Both the position numbers and the translations under genes were made by a program. From positions 17,456,891 through 17,520,890 of the forward strand of contig JAJEKV010000027.1 in NCBI GenBank assembly GCA_021234155.1: a stretch of DNA of 64,000 nucleotides, read 5' to 3'. Below are positions 48,254-60,088 of this stretch, in pieces (position 1 is the stretch's first letter; the number at the start of each line of letters is the position of its first letter). Below the pieces are notes generated by a model. That model worked only from the letters and a program-made list of their open reading frames with translations, was not told the DNA's origin and ran no database searches. The DNA is from Isoetes taiwanensis. Lineage: Eukaryota; Streptophyta; Lycopodiopsida; Isoetales; Isoetaceae.

Positions 48254-49335
48254 ATGGATCCTAATCAGAAAGAATACATTCCATGCACTCAACAAAATGA
48301 TTTCAGACAGATGGTTCGTAATTCCCAAACATTGCCTGGCATAACCTCTCCACTAGATCTACCAAGTCATCAATTTGCCTCTCGTACACCACTTCCACAG
48401 TATCTAATGCCATCTCAGCCAAATCCAGATCAATTTCATAACTCTGCTATGCCATCTACATTCTATCCTACTCAATCTTCGTCTTTCTATGCTGCAAATT
48501 TAGTCTCCCCTACACCTGCTTCTCCAAGTGTGACTTCTCCTACACTTGTTGCACCATGTCTCACGCCTTCATCTCCAGATGGACAAAAAGATGGTAAGAA
48601 GAGAAAAAGGGGAAAAGGACAGCAACAGGCAAAGATCACAAGCAAGAAAGCAGGTAAGAAAGTTGCTAAAGAGGTTGTCAATGTCGATGACGGTTCTGAA
48701 GACGAGGAAGAGTCTAGTAGGAAAAAATGGCCAGAAAAACATGTGGTTGCCTTGATACATGCTGGTGGTGAGCTTAATTCTGAATTTGAATGTCCACCTA
48801 AACAGGAAATCAACTTGTGGGACAAAGTTTGTGTGAGGATCATTGGGTTATGTCCAGATTTCAGTAGGGATACAGGAGCTTGCAAAAAAAAAGTGGGGAA
48901 ATGTTTTCAAGCAATATCAATCGGATGTTGCCTGGAATCAGATATCAGGCAATGATAGAAAGGAATCTTGTGGTCATTATGAATTGATGGACAACTACTT
49001 TAGTGGGAAAGCAAATGTGAGAATGTGCATGCATGTGCAATTGACGATCAAGAATGCGATGACACAATGATGAATGGAGAAGTTCAATTAAATGGAGAGC
49101 TTAAGAAAGATGTTGACTGCAAAAGTGAGCTAAACAAGTGAAGATTGGGACTGCAGATTCACTCATCTCAAAGGCGAAGAAAACAAAAAACATTGCAGTT
49201 GGCCTTTTAGAACAAGTTCTTGTTGCAGGTAGGGAAATGAACAAGTCTTTGCAAGAACATCGACAAGATGAGCGAAGAAAGGTAGACATTCGAATTGAAA
49301 GCAGTTTTGCCAAATTGGTTGACAAGTTCATTTAG
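48254..49335 (+). pseudogene. Myb/SANT-like Harbinger ORF1, frameshifted
   Basis: The start MDPNQKEYIP at 48254 directly follows a TTTGGCAG acceptor-like sequence, so an upstream leader exon is possible. A Pro/Ser/Thr-rich N-terminus is followed by a basic, acidic linker and then KKWPEKHVVALIHAGGELN. This is a trihelix or Myb/SANT-like fold of the kind carried by the DNA-binding partner of PIF/Harbinger transposases. The frame breaks at a run of nine A (48884-48892); one base fewer would join it to WGNVFKQYQSDVAWNQISGN. A coiled C-terminus (LLEQVLVAGREMNKSLQEHR, 49138-49335) is in a third frame. The partner transposase lies 3.5 kb away on the opposite strand. Confidence 0.75.
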
Positions 49336-49339
49336 GTGA

Positions 49340-49905
49340 CTGTTCCAAGTTTTTACAAGGCTTTAACTTCCTATCATAAGAATTGGTGTTTTTGAACACC
49401 ACCATAAATTAGATTATTATCCACTTTGAGCTGATCAGAATTATCTGGAATCATTACAGTGAAAAAGAAGAAGCACATCTCCATAGATTGCAAGAAGATG
49501 CCATTGCAAACAGCCAAGTCTGATTGGATGTGAAAGGACAATCTGTTTTCTGTAAGTTATTTCCTGTTTTTAACTTTTTTTCTATATTTTATCTTCCCTT
49601 TTCATTTGCTTCATATTTGATCTTCCCTTTAATGTCTTTTCATTTAGTTCATGTGCAAATTTGATCTCCCCTTTCATGTCTTTTCATTTGGTTCATCTGC
49701 AATGCACAGATCTGCAGCATATCCTTCACACAGCTTGAAAAACATGTGCACTCCCCCACGCAGGCTTGAAAAGATTCAAGTTTGAGAGAAAGACGCACTA
49801 ACATAAATGGGCCCTTTGTGCATTTATGAATTTGAGCATAGATTTTCAATTGATGCCATGGTGAAGAAGGCTTTATCGGCTAAAATATATGGCCAAGTAT
49901 AACTT
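49340..49905. other. Non-coding between Harbinger ORF1 and the EMB8-like fragment
   Basis: I looked on the minus strand here for the next EMB8 exon (the GWNVVVxNHRG block) and did not find it. A text CTTTTCATTTGGTTCAT/CTTTTCATTTAGTTCATGTGC is repeated near 49636 and 49679. Confidence 0.5.
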
Positions 49906-49907
49906 AC

Positions 49908-51254
49908 TGGATCAGCAGAATCACTAGTCAAACCAGGTACAACAATAATAGTGGTGGCATCTTCAGATAGAGCTGTAGCTTGCTGGGTTGCTACATAAAT
50001 ATGCATTTTACTAAGTTAGTAAAAGATAAGGCATTAAACAAAGGTGAACCTGTCTATCTAAAGACCTTAGTTCTATTGCACAAATTACAGTATCACCAAA
50101 GGAAAGAACTACAAAATTTGTAAGAAATTTTAACAACAATTGGTCTTTCCAGTTCTTTTCCCTCATCATTATCAACCGAGCAGGATTGCAGTGAGTCTAA
50201 TTTCCAACACAACAAACCAAAGCTACAATTTCTTCTGTACTGCAAGAGAAATACTTACACCAATCTAGAGCTATGGTTCCTCCATCCGGCATCACATACA
50301 ACTGCCTGAAAGGTATTACTACTTGTAATTAAAAAGTCCACATAAACATTAAGTTCGAACTAAAATAATAAAATAAAAATAATGGTTCCAACAGTAGCCT
50401 CGTCATACAAATGTCTTGTCTATCATTCAGGCATTTGCTGTCCAGGAACAACTGCAGATATCACTGCCCCTAGGATAAAAATTATCGATTGCTTTCTGAG
50501 ATGGTTGAAGCTAGATCTGTTACTTGAGACTGAGTACCAATTCCCAGGACCTTTTTCTCGCACGAGGAGCGCTCGACTACATTCTGGAGCCAGTGCATTC
50601 TCAAATTTTAACAAGAGATCTCATGGGAAATGCAATGAATGACTGGAGTACTCCATGTGTTACATAACCTCACAGATCCAACTCAACAACTTAATGCCAT
50701 ATTATAACTGCATACATACTCCAGTTTGGATATGTTTGCAGGAGAAATAGAATACAACATAAAAGCATTGCTTAACCTAGCTTCAAATGGCATGTCCCTT
50801 GATCCTAATATATCTTGCACTTGTATTTAAAAATGCAATACTACAAACTCAATAACCATCTCACCTGGAGTATTCCACCTTCGGTGGTTTCCAAAGAAGT
50901 GAAGGAAGCTAGTTGTAAATATGGACTACAAATTTCATAATTCATAACAATTAAAAAGATGAAACTTGTAGACTCAAACCAGAACAATTTACTTGAGTAC
51001 CTCTTCTTAAGAACTTCACAATTGGGAAGCAATTCAGCTGTCAGGCTGGAGCTGGAGCCATAATAGACTTGTACAAAATCACCTCTGAGTCCTGTAACTA
51101 GATCGTCTAGGAAGTGGAAGACAAGGATGTGGTAAAGGAATATGGCAAGAAGTAGGATTGAGAGAACTATATACTCCCAGATAGGCACCAAAGCTGCTTC
51201 CTGAACAAGTCTACTTAACCCCAGTTCCGTAAAATCAACTTGAGCCGGAGCCAT
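49908..51254 (-). pseudogene. 5' part of an EMB8-like alpha/beta-hydrolase gene, four exons, truncated
   Basis: EMB8-like proteins (YheT family) are membrane-anchored alpha/beta hydrolases. Exon 1 (51254-50992) encodes a transmembrane segment (LSILLLAIFLYHILVFHFL) and DLVTGLRGDFVQVYYGSSSS. Exon 2 is 50925-50865 and contains a FLHFFG block. Exon 3 (50305-50259) reads QLYVMPDGGTIALDW. Exon 4 (49990-49908) reads TTIIVVPGLTSDSADP, just before the oxyanion region. Exon junctions 2-3 and 3-4 fit with GT-AG borders. The exon 1 donor lacks one G, and exon 2 needs two one-base insertions. The nucleophile and later exons are absent from the window. It lies between two Harbinger genes. It may be a captured fragment, or a gene cut short. 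Confidence 0.8.
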
Positions 51255-52440
51255 AGCTAGGAGCTTTCTGCACTTCTCACACGTTTATTTAAGCCCACGT
51301 GGAACAATAATTTCTTTCGCATACGTCTGTAACGTGTTCCCGCATGGATTAACAATTGACACTAGTGCACATGTTTTCCAAGCTGTCTGAGCTAACACTG
51401 CATAGAGACATACAACAATCACATGTTCCACAACAGTATCAATCATTATATGTATCTACTCATGTTTTTATGAAGTGATACCTCAACTTTTACAACAGTC
51501 AACTAAACGAGTAAAAACAGTCACATGCAAGTTTGCATATCTTAACAAATCAAGTACATAGTGGCACCTTTTAGATATACTGAAATAGATGCTGTTGAAA
51601 GCTACCTCAGCATCATATCCTTAAGCAACCATCGGTCTATTAAGAAAGCTTCAGACAAAATCAATCATTCTTTGCATCTATTACTGCAGTCATTCTTAAT
51701 GAACAAGCTAAAAGTGCTTTTATATCAGTCACAAAACTGAAGCAGGTTACTTTATTCAGCATTTCTCTGACCAAAAAGTAAATAGTAAATTTGAACGAAG
51801 ATAGCAAATGCACGTTATATTCTGCACATTGCCTATTTCTATGAATCCTTATTGTTATATGCTGCACATTACCTATTTCTATTGGATTTACTTCGAAATG
51901 ATCTGCTATTTGAAAGCTTGACATTTTCCTTCTCATATGCAACATATTTGGGTACCTGTATCCAGCATGTGTATGTAGAATCATCTGATTAAAGCATCAA
52001 AATTGACCTGTTTATTTCTATACGTATGCTCTGTGTTTTCATGGTTCTGTAAATGCGCAACTATCTTAAAGATCACACAAGCAGATCAATGATAGACCCA
52101 CTGTTACACATTTACTCAAGCATTCAAAATATCAAAGCTAAAATCGATCAACACAAATATCATCTCGTATGTTCATACTACCATGAAATTACCATAGCAT
52201 AGACAGAATAACCATTATACAAAGTCCCAAACGTGCTAATATTTAACAAATCCATAACCTGAAACAGATTAAAGGAAATGGAAGGATCTAAGAATGATTC
52301 ACAAGAGAAGGATCATAAATAAGAGCCATCATTCACAGAACAATTGAATAAAGATAGCAAATAGTAATAAGCTTGTTTATGCCAACAATAAGCTTGTTTA
52401 CAACAACAAATACTTTCTGTTTTGCTCATGAATGAGGAAG
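51255..52440. other. Upstream of the EMB8-like start, no gene recognised
   Basis: A partial duplication, CTATTTCTAT...GAATCC/GGATTT with CTGCACATT, lies near 51825-51885. Otherwise the region is AT-rich and unassigned. Confidence 0.4.
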
Positions 52441-52446
52441 AGAAAA

Positions 52447-53768
52447 CTAAGACTCGCTTCCGGAGTCTTCTTCTTGAATTGTAGCTCCAAAGCGCTTGCT
52501 AACCAGCTCATGACTATTATTTTGAAAGAGAATATTAGCAAGTGCATTGTGTCTAGTAGCATCAGAGGGTATTTCTAATTTTAGTAGCACATGCCCATCA
52601 TCTAAACTTCTTGAATAAGCTTCATCTGCTATAATGTTGCTCCTTGCACTTTGTAAATTCCATACACGCAAGAGCTTTGCATCTCAGTTACCTCGCTTTT
52701 ACTTCCTTGACTACTATCAACTTTATGGCGTTTCCTACGTGCTTTCAAGGAGTTTCAAAACCATCTTTATAGACAATGCAAAGATTATGCATGAATAAAC
52801 AGGCTGATACAACCTTTACCACATTTTGTAGATCCATGTCATTTCACTTTAACAATATCCTAAATCTAGTCTTCAATCTTCCAAAAGTTTGTTCGAGTGG
52901 CATCCTTGTGCATGATTGCACATAGTTCCAATAATATTGATCTCGACTCAGGCCATCTTTGTGTCCTTTAAAAGGACTAAGCATGTAATCACGTAGCGGA
53001 TAGGCTGCATCCCCAACAAGACAGTAAGGATTGATGAAGTCTTTGATAATGCGTTGGCCTCCTGCAGATCTTTGAAATAGAGTCCAATCGTGAATACTAC
53101 CTGGCCAGCCAACATCAAAGTTCCAAACGATACATTCACGAGAGACTATCAACTGCAAAAGAATAGAATGGAAGCCTTTCCTGTTATAATACTCTTGAGG
53201 AGAAGACTTGGGAGCAATGATTGGAATATGAGAGCCATCTATAACTCCAATGCCATATGGAATTCCATGAACTTCCTCAAACTCCTTTGCTAGAATTTTC
53301 ATCTGTGCAGGTGAAGGCCATTTGGTGTAAAGACTTTTGAGCTTATAATTCACCGCATTCACGAAGTCCATTACAGCTTGTTGAGCAGTAGCATAGCCTA
53401 CTCTATATGAATCTGCAATGCTAGTCAATGTGTCCCCTTGTGGCAAGTCTAGACAAAGCCAACATCACCTTTCTTTCCACTGGAATAGCCATCCTAAAGC
53501 AAGTATCTTTTTTCTGCAAGATTGGGCCTAAAGTCCTGCATAAATAATCAAAAGTGTCTCTAGAAATACGTAATCTTTTCTTAAATTCATTCTCATGGTA
53601 TGTATTCTGTAATAGTGAATCTAATCCTGGCCCTCTTTTGTATGCCCATAGTCTCCTTTTTGTGTTTCTCCGTATAATCTGGGATCTATATTCAATAAGT
53701 AATACCATGACTAACCTATTCCATGCAATCAACATGAAAAGGAGCTGAACCTGACCTTCTACAAACAC
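52447..53768 (-). pseudogene. PIF/Harbinger transposase (DDE), frameshifted
   Basis: The N-terminal frame (53768-53421) has RISRDTFDYLCRTLGPIL and RKVMLALSRLAT. After a frame change at a run of four G (about 53433) the second frame (53446-52844) carries the catalytic core: YGIGVIDGSHIPI (first Asp), NRKGFHSILLQ, GWPGSIHDWTLF, LVGDAAYPL (second Asp) and RMPLEQTFGRLK (Glu). All three acids of the DDE triad are present. A further frame (52671-52447) reads MRVWNLQSARSNIIADEAY and may be the C-terminal exon. The N-terminus is cut at 53769, where an LTR begins. Cut-and-paste transposition with a TTA/TAA-type target is known for the family. Confidence 0.85.
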
Positions 53769-53769
53769 C

Positions 53770-54157
53770 TGTTGGGGTGGTCACCACTCACCACACTTGT
53801 CACCACACTGGTCACCACTCACCACACTCACCACTCACCACACTTGTCACCACTCACCACACTCACCATTGTTGTGGTGGTAGAGGAGATAGTATACTGT
53901 ATATGGAGGGAGATACGCACATGCACGCGTGCAGGATATTTGCACGTATGCATTGTAGGCATTATGATTACAGATTATCTAAGCAGAGAGAGAGAGAGAG
54001 AAGAACAGGGAGACGGTGTAATTGGAGAGAGTATTTTGCTTGATCTGGCTATGGAGATGATGATTCTTTGTCTTGTGCATTGCCTTGATCTGATAGATTG
54101 AGCTTGGATTGTTGGGTTTTTCATCCTTCTTGCAAGGTTAGAGTTCAGGCTCTAACA
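53770..54157 (+). repeat. Putative 5' LTR of a small-LTR retrotransposon
   Basis: The segment starts TGTTGGGGTGG and ends CTCTAACA, giving TG...CA with TGTT/AACA inverted termini. It is followed three bases later by TGGCGACCCACTTGC, a primer-site-like sequence. Length is 388 bp. It contains a CACCACTCACCACAC minisatellite (about 53780-53872) and a GA dinucleotide run (about 53985-54001). No second intact copy was found in the window, so the call rests on termini and primer site. Confidence 0.55.
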
Positions 54158-54160
54158 ATT

Positions 54161-54175
54161 TGGCGACCCACTTGC
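54161..54175 (+). other. Putative primer-binding site
   Basis: TGGCGACCCACTTGC begins with the TGG expected to pair with the CCA end of a tRNA. I cannot say which tRNA. Confidence 0.5.
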
Positions 54176-54572
54176 TTTCGGCTGCAGACCATTGATCGGC
54201 AAGAATTTCCATTGAAAAAGGAGTTGTTACCATTGGTATTGGTGATCGTCGGTAAAGAACGACACCATTGAGAAAGGAGCAATTTCTTGTGTGAAGGGGA
54301 TTTTGCGGTAATTGATTTGCGGGGCAAAATTTGACAAGGGGAGCATAGTTTTATGCCCAAGAGAAGTAAGAAGGAGATCCCACTAAACTCCATCGTCACA
54401 AGAAGGGGTCCGGTGAGTCAATCTTTGGGCTCAAAATTGCATCAAGATTCAATTTCGTTTTCAGATTTGGGAGCAGATCCGGGGTCTAATTCTCGATCCG
54501 TGGAGGTTTTGATTCCATTTACCCGATCTAGAAGGTAATCCAATTTCGTTTTTCAAATTGAAGGGAGATTCA

Positions 54573-56721
54573 ATTTCGTTTTTCCAATTTCAAGAAACCC
54601 AAGAAGAGGCAGAGATGGCTGTATTACCACCTATGGTATGGGGTTTTCAGACAATGGGGATTCCAAAGTTTGATGATCTAGTGGATCGGGATCCTTTGAA
54701 GCATATTGTGAAGTTTGAGAGGTATTGCCAGCAATGTAAGTTACCGGCTGCTGTTTACTTGCTTTGGTTTCATAGTTCTTTGCAAGATTCAGTGGAGGAA
54801 TGGGCACAAACTCAGCCAGATACCATGACATATCAGGAGTTAAAGGAAGCTTTCATTGCTAATTATCAAGAAGTTCATGGTAAGGATAAGACTATGGAAA
54901 GGTGGACCAATTTCACACAAAAGGAAGATGAATCAATTAGAGAGTATAATCAGAGGTATATTGTGGTTCTCAAAGCCGTGGTTCATTGGAAGATTGCAAG
55001 GAATGATGAAATGGACATCCCAAACAGCCGACAACATTATTAGAGGCAGAAATGTATGCTCTCAAGGCTGAAGATAAGTTGGGATACATTCATGAAGTTG
55101 CTGTTCCAGAGAATAAAACAGAGGATATTGCAGCCAAGATTTCTAAGCTTACAATTCGTGAGAAGCCAAGGGAGGTGCAGTTTATTACTTGTGAGTATTG
55201 TGGATCTATTGGGCATTCTGATACTACATGTAGATTGCTGAAATTCTGCTCAAGATGCCAAATCAAGGGCCATAATGATCAAGAATGTAGGGAGAAGAAA
55301 TTCTTTGAGAGGGCCAATCCGGTATTTGCTGTTATGCAACAAGCACCATCTATTCCTATTCAAACCAATGCAAGCAGCACCTATCATGCCACAAGTTCCA
55401 ATGATGCCACAAGCTCCAATTGCCTAACAAGTTCCAATGGGTTCCACACCAATGGTGCAGCCAAAACAGGGATGGTATCCAAGTAAGGCTCATTTATATT
55501 GCAAGTTATGTGATAAATTCAAGCATGATGAGACTACTTGTTGGAAAATCCATGGGAAACCAGAATGGGCAACCAATAAGTATCCACCAAAGCAGCAAGT
55601 GTTTGAATCAGTACCTCTTCCTAATAATGATGTTCGCATTCAAGATGCAAAGTACATTGATAATCCTCAAGTTAAAGCTCTTATTGAGGAGCTTAAGAAG
55701 CAAGAGAAGGCAAAATCAGTAGTAAATTCAGTCTATAGAAGAAAATCAGCCCATAGTGATGCCTCCTATGGTGGATGAGGAAATTCAAAATGAAGATGAT
55801 GTGATCAGCCAAGTTTTGGTCACTAAAGTTACACTTACTCTTGAGCAATTGATGCATTATTCTCCAAATTTGTTGCAAGAGTTAGGGGGAAGAACAAAAT
55901 CAGAAATTTCAGTCCAACAAATCATATCAAATGATACCGACAAGAGGAGAATGGAGCCACCAGCCCGGCAATCCAAGGATCCTGGGCCATTTCTTTGTGA
56001 TGTGAGTATTAATGGATATCTAATCAAAGAGGCCAACATAGATACCGGCAGTGGAGTGAATGTCATGCCTTACCACATAATGCTTCAAGTTGGATTGAAA
56101 ATGATGGAACCGACAACTATGATGCTCAAAGCATTCAATCAAATGAAGGTGCAGCCTATGGGAGTCATAAGAAATGTTTTATGCAAGGTGTATGAGGTGG
56201 AAGCAATCTTGGATTTCATGGTTTTGAAATTTCCAGAGAGTGTGCATGCTGAAACTTATACTTTGTTGCTGAGTCGTACATGGTTAGATGCCGTACAAGC
56301 TGAGACTTCATGGAGGAAGCGTGAAATGAACATCTTTCAAGGAGAGCACAAGGTTACTATAGATCATCCTCTGAAATTAGCAAAAGGTCCCTTTCTTTGC
56401 AATCCTTCTTTGAGCAGCCCGCAGTTAGAAATCAGCAAAGAGAATGCTATGGTATCAGGGCAGCAAGGTCTTAGTTGTTTTCATGTCTTGGAAGTGGGTG
56501 ACAGGGAAGATAAGACTTTGTACAAGTGGTTAAAAGGTACCCAAATTTCAGAAATATGTCATTTACAGCAGCAAGTTGCAGATAAGTATATCCAAAGACT
56601 TGAAAGTATTGGTGAAGGTGAGTTACAAGAGACTCTTGTAAACATGCAGGAGGAGTCCATTCAAAGACCCATTGGGGAGACTTTATTTCAGCAAGGTATT
56701 GATCAAGTTCAACCCCCTTAA
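54573..56721 (+). pseudogene. Retrotransposon gag and protease, frameshifted
   Basis: The gag start MAVLPPMVWGFQTMGIPKFDD lies at 54615. A capsid-like stretch follows (VYLLWFHSSLQDSVEEWAQ and TNFTQKEDESIREYNQRY). After a frame change come three CCHC zinc knuckles: CEYCGSIGHSDTTC and CSRCQIKGHNDQEC (55191-55300), and CKLCDKFKHDETTC (about 55502). A third frame (55756-56721) contains an aspartic protease with IDTGSGVNVMP at about 56038. The two active-site-flanking residues look normal. No reverse transcriptase follows. The order LTR, primer site, gag, protease fits an LTR element truncated near 56.7-57 kb. Confidence 0.75.
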
Positions 56722-57170
56722 ATTCCAGGACATGATCTTCATCCTTGAAGATTTACAAGTAGAAGAAAGGAAAGTAGAATGAAAAAGGCCAATTAATGAT
56801 GGCTTCTAGTTTTTCTGCTAGTTTTATGTCTGGTATTGGCTGCATGAGTTCCAGAGATTTTTATCAACTTAGAAGCTGTGTTTTTCTCTCTCTCTTTATT
56901 TTGACAGTGTTTTCGCCATCTAAATGGAGTCTGGAGTTTTATTAAGGAAGATATCATCCTCCCAATCAATATTGGGATTGGAGTTTTCCTTATCACAATA
57001 AATATTATTTAAGGGTGACTGTTCTTAAAATTTAGATTTATATTGATTTTGAGAAACTAGTTTATTAGAATCCAAATTATCAATATAGTTGGGGTTTAGA
57101 TCTTGCCTGGTTTCAAGCATCTCCAGTAAATGATCTCCCTTGAGAATGTCAACCTCATCAATGATTTCCC

Positions 57171-57940
57171 TTATTGGACTGGTACCATTTCAATATTTGT
57201 ATCTCCAGTTTGAATTTCATCACACACTGTCTGAGAATCTGTTACCATTGCATTTGGCTCTGTTGTAACTTGCAAATTGATCTGATTAACTGGTTCCTGA
57301 ATCTTGTTATCATGCACATCATGCATGTATGAGCTACCTTGATTTTTCTGTCCTAATGAGCTGTTCAAATTTCGAGTAATATATCCTCTTGCAATTCTGA
57401 CATCTGAAGAGCAATGTCTGGGGAAATATATCCAACCTTTCTTGTGTTTGGAAAGGATGGAGAAGAATCAGGGGATAAATCAATAAGGCAAGGATATGCA
57501 ATAGTATTTTGGACATGGAAGGTTTTGCTAGGTGAAGGTAAAATATTTGGCTCAACTGAGTCTGCACAAAATTCATCCAATTGATCAGCTAAAATATTGA
57601 AGCTATTAGAGCATAATATTTTATCTGATTTGTTAGTATCTGAGATTATGTTACCATCATAATTAAGAAGACTTCCCTTTTCTTGAGCATGTTGAGGAGG
57701 ATTTGCATTATCTGGAGAGGTCGACTTTTCAGAATTCCAATTCTGCTGATTAGCCAATTGTGAGTTGAATCCTGTATGCATATTTTGATCTTTCTGATCT
57801 TTATTTAATGGAATCTCAGACTCTATCCCAATTTTGATAGCAGCTACCTTGTTTGCTTGAGTAGAATTAGCTGTATCCTTTGCATTTGTTTGAGATCCTG
57901 AATGGATAACAATACCTTTATTGACTTTTCTGGTCCCCAT
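57171..57940 (-). pseudogene. Minus-strand Asn/Ser-rich frame, possibly LINE ORF1
   Basis: A 191-codon frame (57940-57365) is rich in Asn, Ser and Gln, with NSFNILADQLDEF and LIDLSPDSSPSF; a second (57368-57171) continues in another frame. Short aspartate/serine-rich text after FNIL resembles the linker of plant L1 ORF1 proteins (FNVLxxL), which suggests an L1 fragment on the minus strand. No zinc knuckle or endonuclease is visible beside it. I am unsure of this call. Confidence 0.35.
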
Positions 57941-58245
57941 AAGTTTTTGATGTTGAAAGGTTTCCAGACTGTCTTGGCGACATGGAATGACTTGGAGCAG
58001 ATGCAGAAGGCATTTTTACTTGGGGTGAAACCTTCAGTTCCCTATCAGATTCTGCTGCAGAAAACTGGATTCTTGCCGCTTCAGCGGGCAGCCCTTGATA
58101 GACACATCGTCTATTTTCAGAAAGTGGTTACTATGGGTGATGCTCGGCTCCCGCACCTGGCTTACACTGTGGCAATGAGTCCGCAGCGGCTTAGGGCCTG
58201 TTGGAGGGGTAAGAGAGATCAATGGTTCGCCAGATGGAATGTAAC
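57925..58245 (+). mobile_element. Truncated fragment of the GC-rich LINE family
   Basis: The frame PHKFLMLKGFQTVLATWND (from about 57926) continues QKAFLLGVKPSVPYQILL and TGFLPLQRAALDRHIVYFQK. It is homologous to QKAFLTYSLGVKDTVPYQIL and TGFWPLQHSAMRRHLTCFHK in the LINE at 61.8 kb. The piece is about 0.3 kb and ends where gypsy integrase text begins, so one element broke into the other. Confidence 0.7.
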
Positions 58246-59170
58246 GTAGCAGTTGCCTATTCCCTTGTCCATTGTGAGTGATCGGGACACGAAGTTCACG
58301 GGTCACTTCTGGAGAGATCTCATGAAAGGATTGAGGATCCGATTATACATGAGTAGTGGAAATCATCCACAAACGGATAGGCAGACTGAGCGCATAAACA
58401 TGATCTTAGAAGACATGTTGCAAAGTTTTATCCACGAAGCAGATAGATGGCGGTGGGTGGGTGGGTGGGTGGGGGGGGGGGGAGGGGATTATTTACCCTA
58501 TCTAGAGTTCACTTATAATAATAGCCATCATACGGGAATTCGGATGACTCCCTTTGTGGCTATGATGGGCCGAGACCCAAGGGCTTATTCTGGTATGCAT
58601 AAGTACCTTAGAACCGAAGTTGCAGTACACATGCTTCATGATATGGATGCAATCTTGCGATGCAAGCAAGCGTTGCGATGAACGTCTGCTAATCAACATA
58701 GACAAGATATCTCTTATGCGGAAGGTGATTACATTTTCTTACGGGTCGTTTATCCTTCGGCATTAAGAATGAACACATTACGGCCTTTAACCAAAGGTCG
58801 GGTGCCTAAACTTACTCCGCAGTATGCTGGACCTTTTAGGGTTATTAAAAGGATTGGGGAAACACTATACGAGTTGAACTTACCACAGGAAGTAGGGATC
58901 CATCCTGTGTTTTATGTAAGTCAGCTGAAGAGGGCTATACTGGATACCGCTAACGTGATTAGTCCGCAAAGTATACCGTTCGTCTTAAACTCCTCTATAA
59001 CGCCAGAACGTCTTTTGGATAAAAGAGTTCAGCAGCTGCGCAATAAGGGTGGTTCAGTGGCTGGACCAGTCTCCTGAGGATGCCACCTGGGAGACGGAGG
59101 AATTTGTGCAGCAGCTCCCCTCATCTAAGGGATCAACCTTGAGGGCAAGGTCCAAAAGGAGGAGGAGGAA
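58246..59170 (+). pseudogene. Ty3/gypsy integrase 3' half with chromodomain
   Basis: The first frame (58253-58681) has PLSIVSDRDTKFTGHFWRDL with the second catalytic Asp, then HPQTDRQTERINMILEDML with the catalytic Glu, and YLPYLEFTYNNSHHTG. A run of TGGG and G (58450-58487) is inserted between the expected Trp and the YLP block. The next frame (58769-59077) gives the GPF module: KLTPQYAGPFRVIKRIG and GIHPVFYVSQLKR. A third frame carries the chromodomain VVQWLDQSPEDATWE (about 59047). The tract ends in the purine-rich AAAAGGAGGAGGAGGAA, immediately before the 3' LTR. The first catalytic Asp and all of the polymerase are missing upstream, replaced by the LINE fragment. Confidence 0.85.
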
Positions 59171-60088
59171 TGTTACAGGTGCTCCCAAGGGCATAGCCAG
59201 AATCGGGCCCTTGACGGACGTCCATGAGCACGGGGGTACTGTTGGTTGCGATTGCCGGGCAATTGTGATTTAATGGGCCGTGTTGACTGTAATCAGTCTA
59301 CGGTGACGGGATGCGGGGTAAATGGTAGTAATGGCTAGCGGTGGGTAATGGTTCGCTAGAGGGCGCTAATATTATTAAATATTAGCGCGGCAAGAGCTAG
59401 CAGGGATTGCCGGGGCAGAGGACCTATAGGCTTGCATGGTTAACATTAGATATTAATGCTAATGTAAGTTGTATAGGCCCTAGGGGCCAATGTTATTTAA
59501 ATATAAGGAAGCAATGTTAGCTATGGTTTTAATAAAACATTAAAGTGACACATGGCATCAAACGATTGGATGGGTCTTCAAACCTGATATGTATCAAAAG
59601 GAACGAACTCGTGGAAGATCCGGCCTGCCAGATCGATGGGTTAACTAGAGATGACGGATTGGGGTCGAATCAAGGCCTAATCTGGCCGGTTTTGGGCATG
59701 CAAGACTGCTAGTTAACTCAGAGATGAGGGTTATAAAACTTACAGGAGGAATTCGAGCAGGGCAGGGAACCGGATCAGAAATATTGAAGGCTGAATTCTG
59801 TCATAAGACTTGGCAAACTGATTGTTGCTTCCAGGAGCCAGATCGAGCTTGGACCCATAGGGTCGGATTTGCAGCCCAAAGGCTGTGCTGGTGATCCTAA
59901 GGCAGATTGCTACTGCCATAAATGAATTGGGATCAGAGAGCTTGATAAGCGATTATGCTATCTGTACTGTCCGGTTGATTTAAGGATTGGCCCACAGGGC
60001 CGAAATAGCAACCTAAGGTTGGGATTAAGGGCAGATTGTTGCTGCCAGGGCCGGATTGGGCTTGACAGCCGGTGGATACTCTTCCAAG
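59171..60088 (+). repeat. Partial 3' LTR of the gypsy element
   Basis: It starts TGTTACAGGTGC directly after the polypurine tract. It contains scattered near-repeats (CAGATTG...TGCTGCCA, GGATTGGGC) and runs to the poly-T at 60089, where a minus-strand LINE has inserted. Its end is therefore not visible here. Confidence 0.65.
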
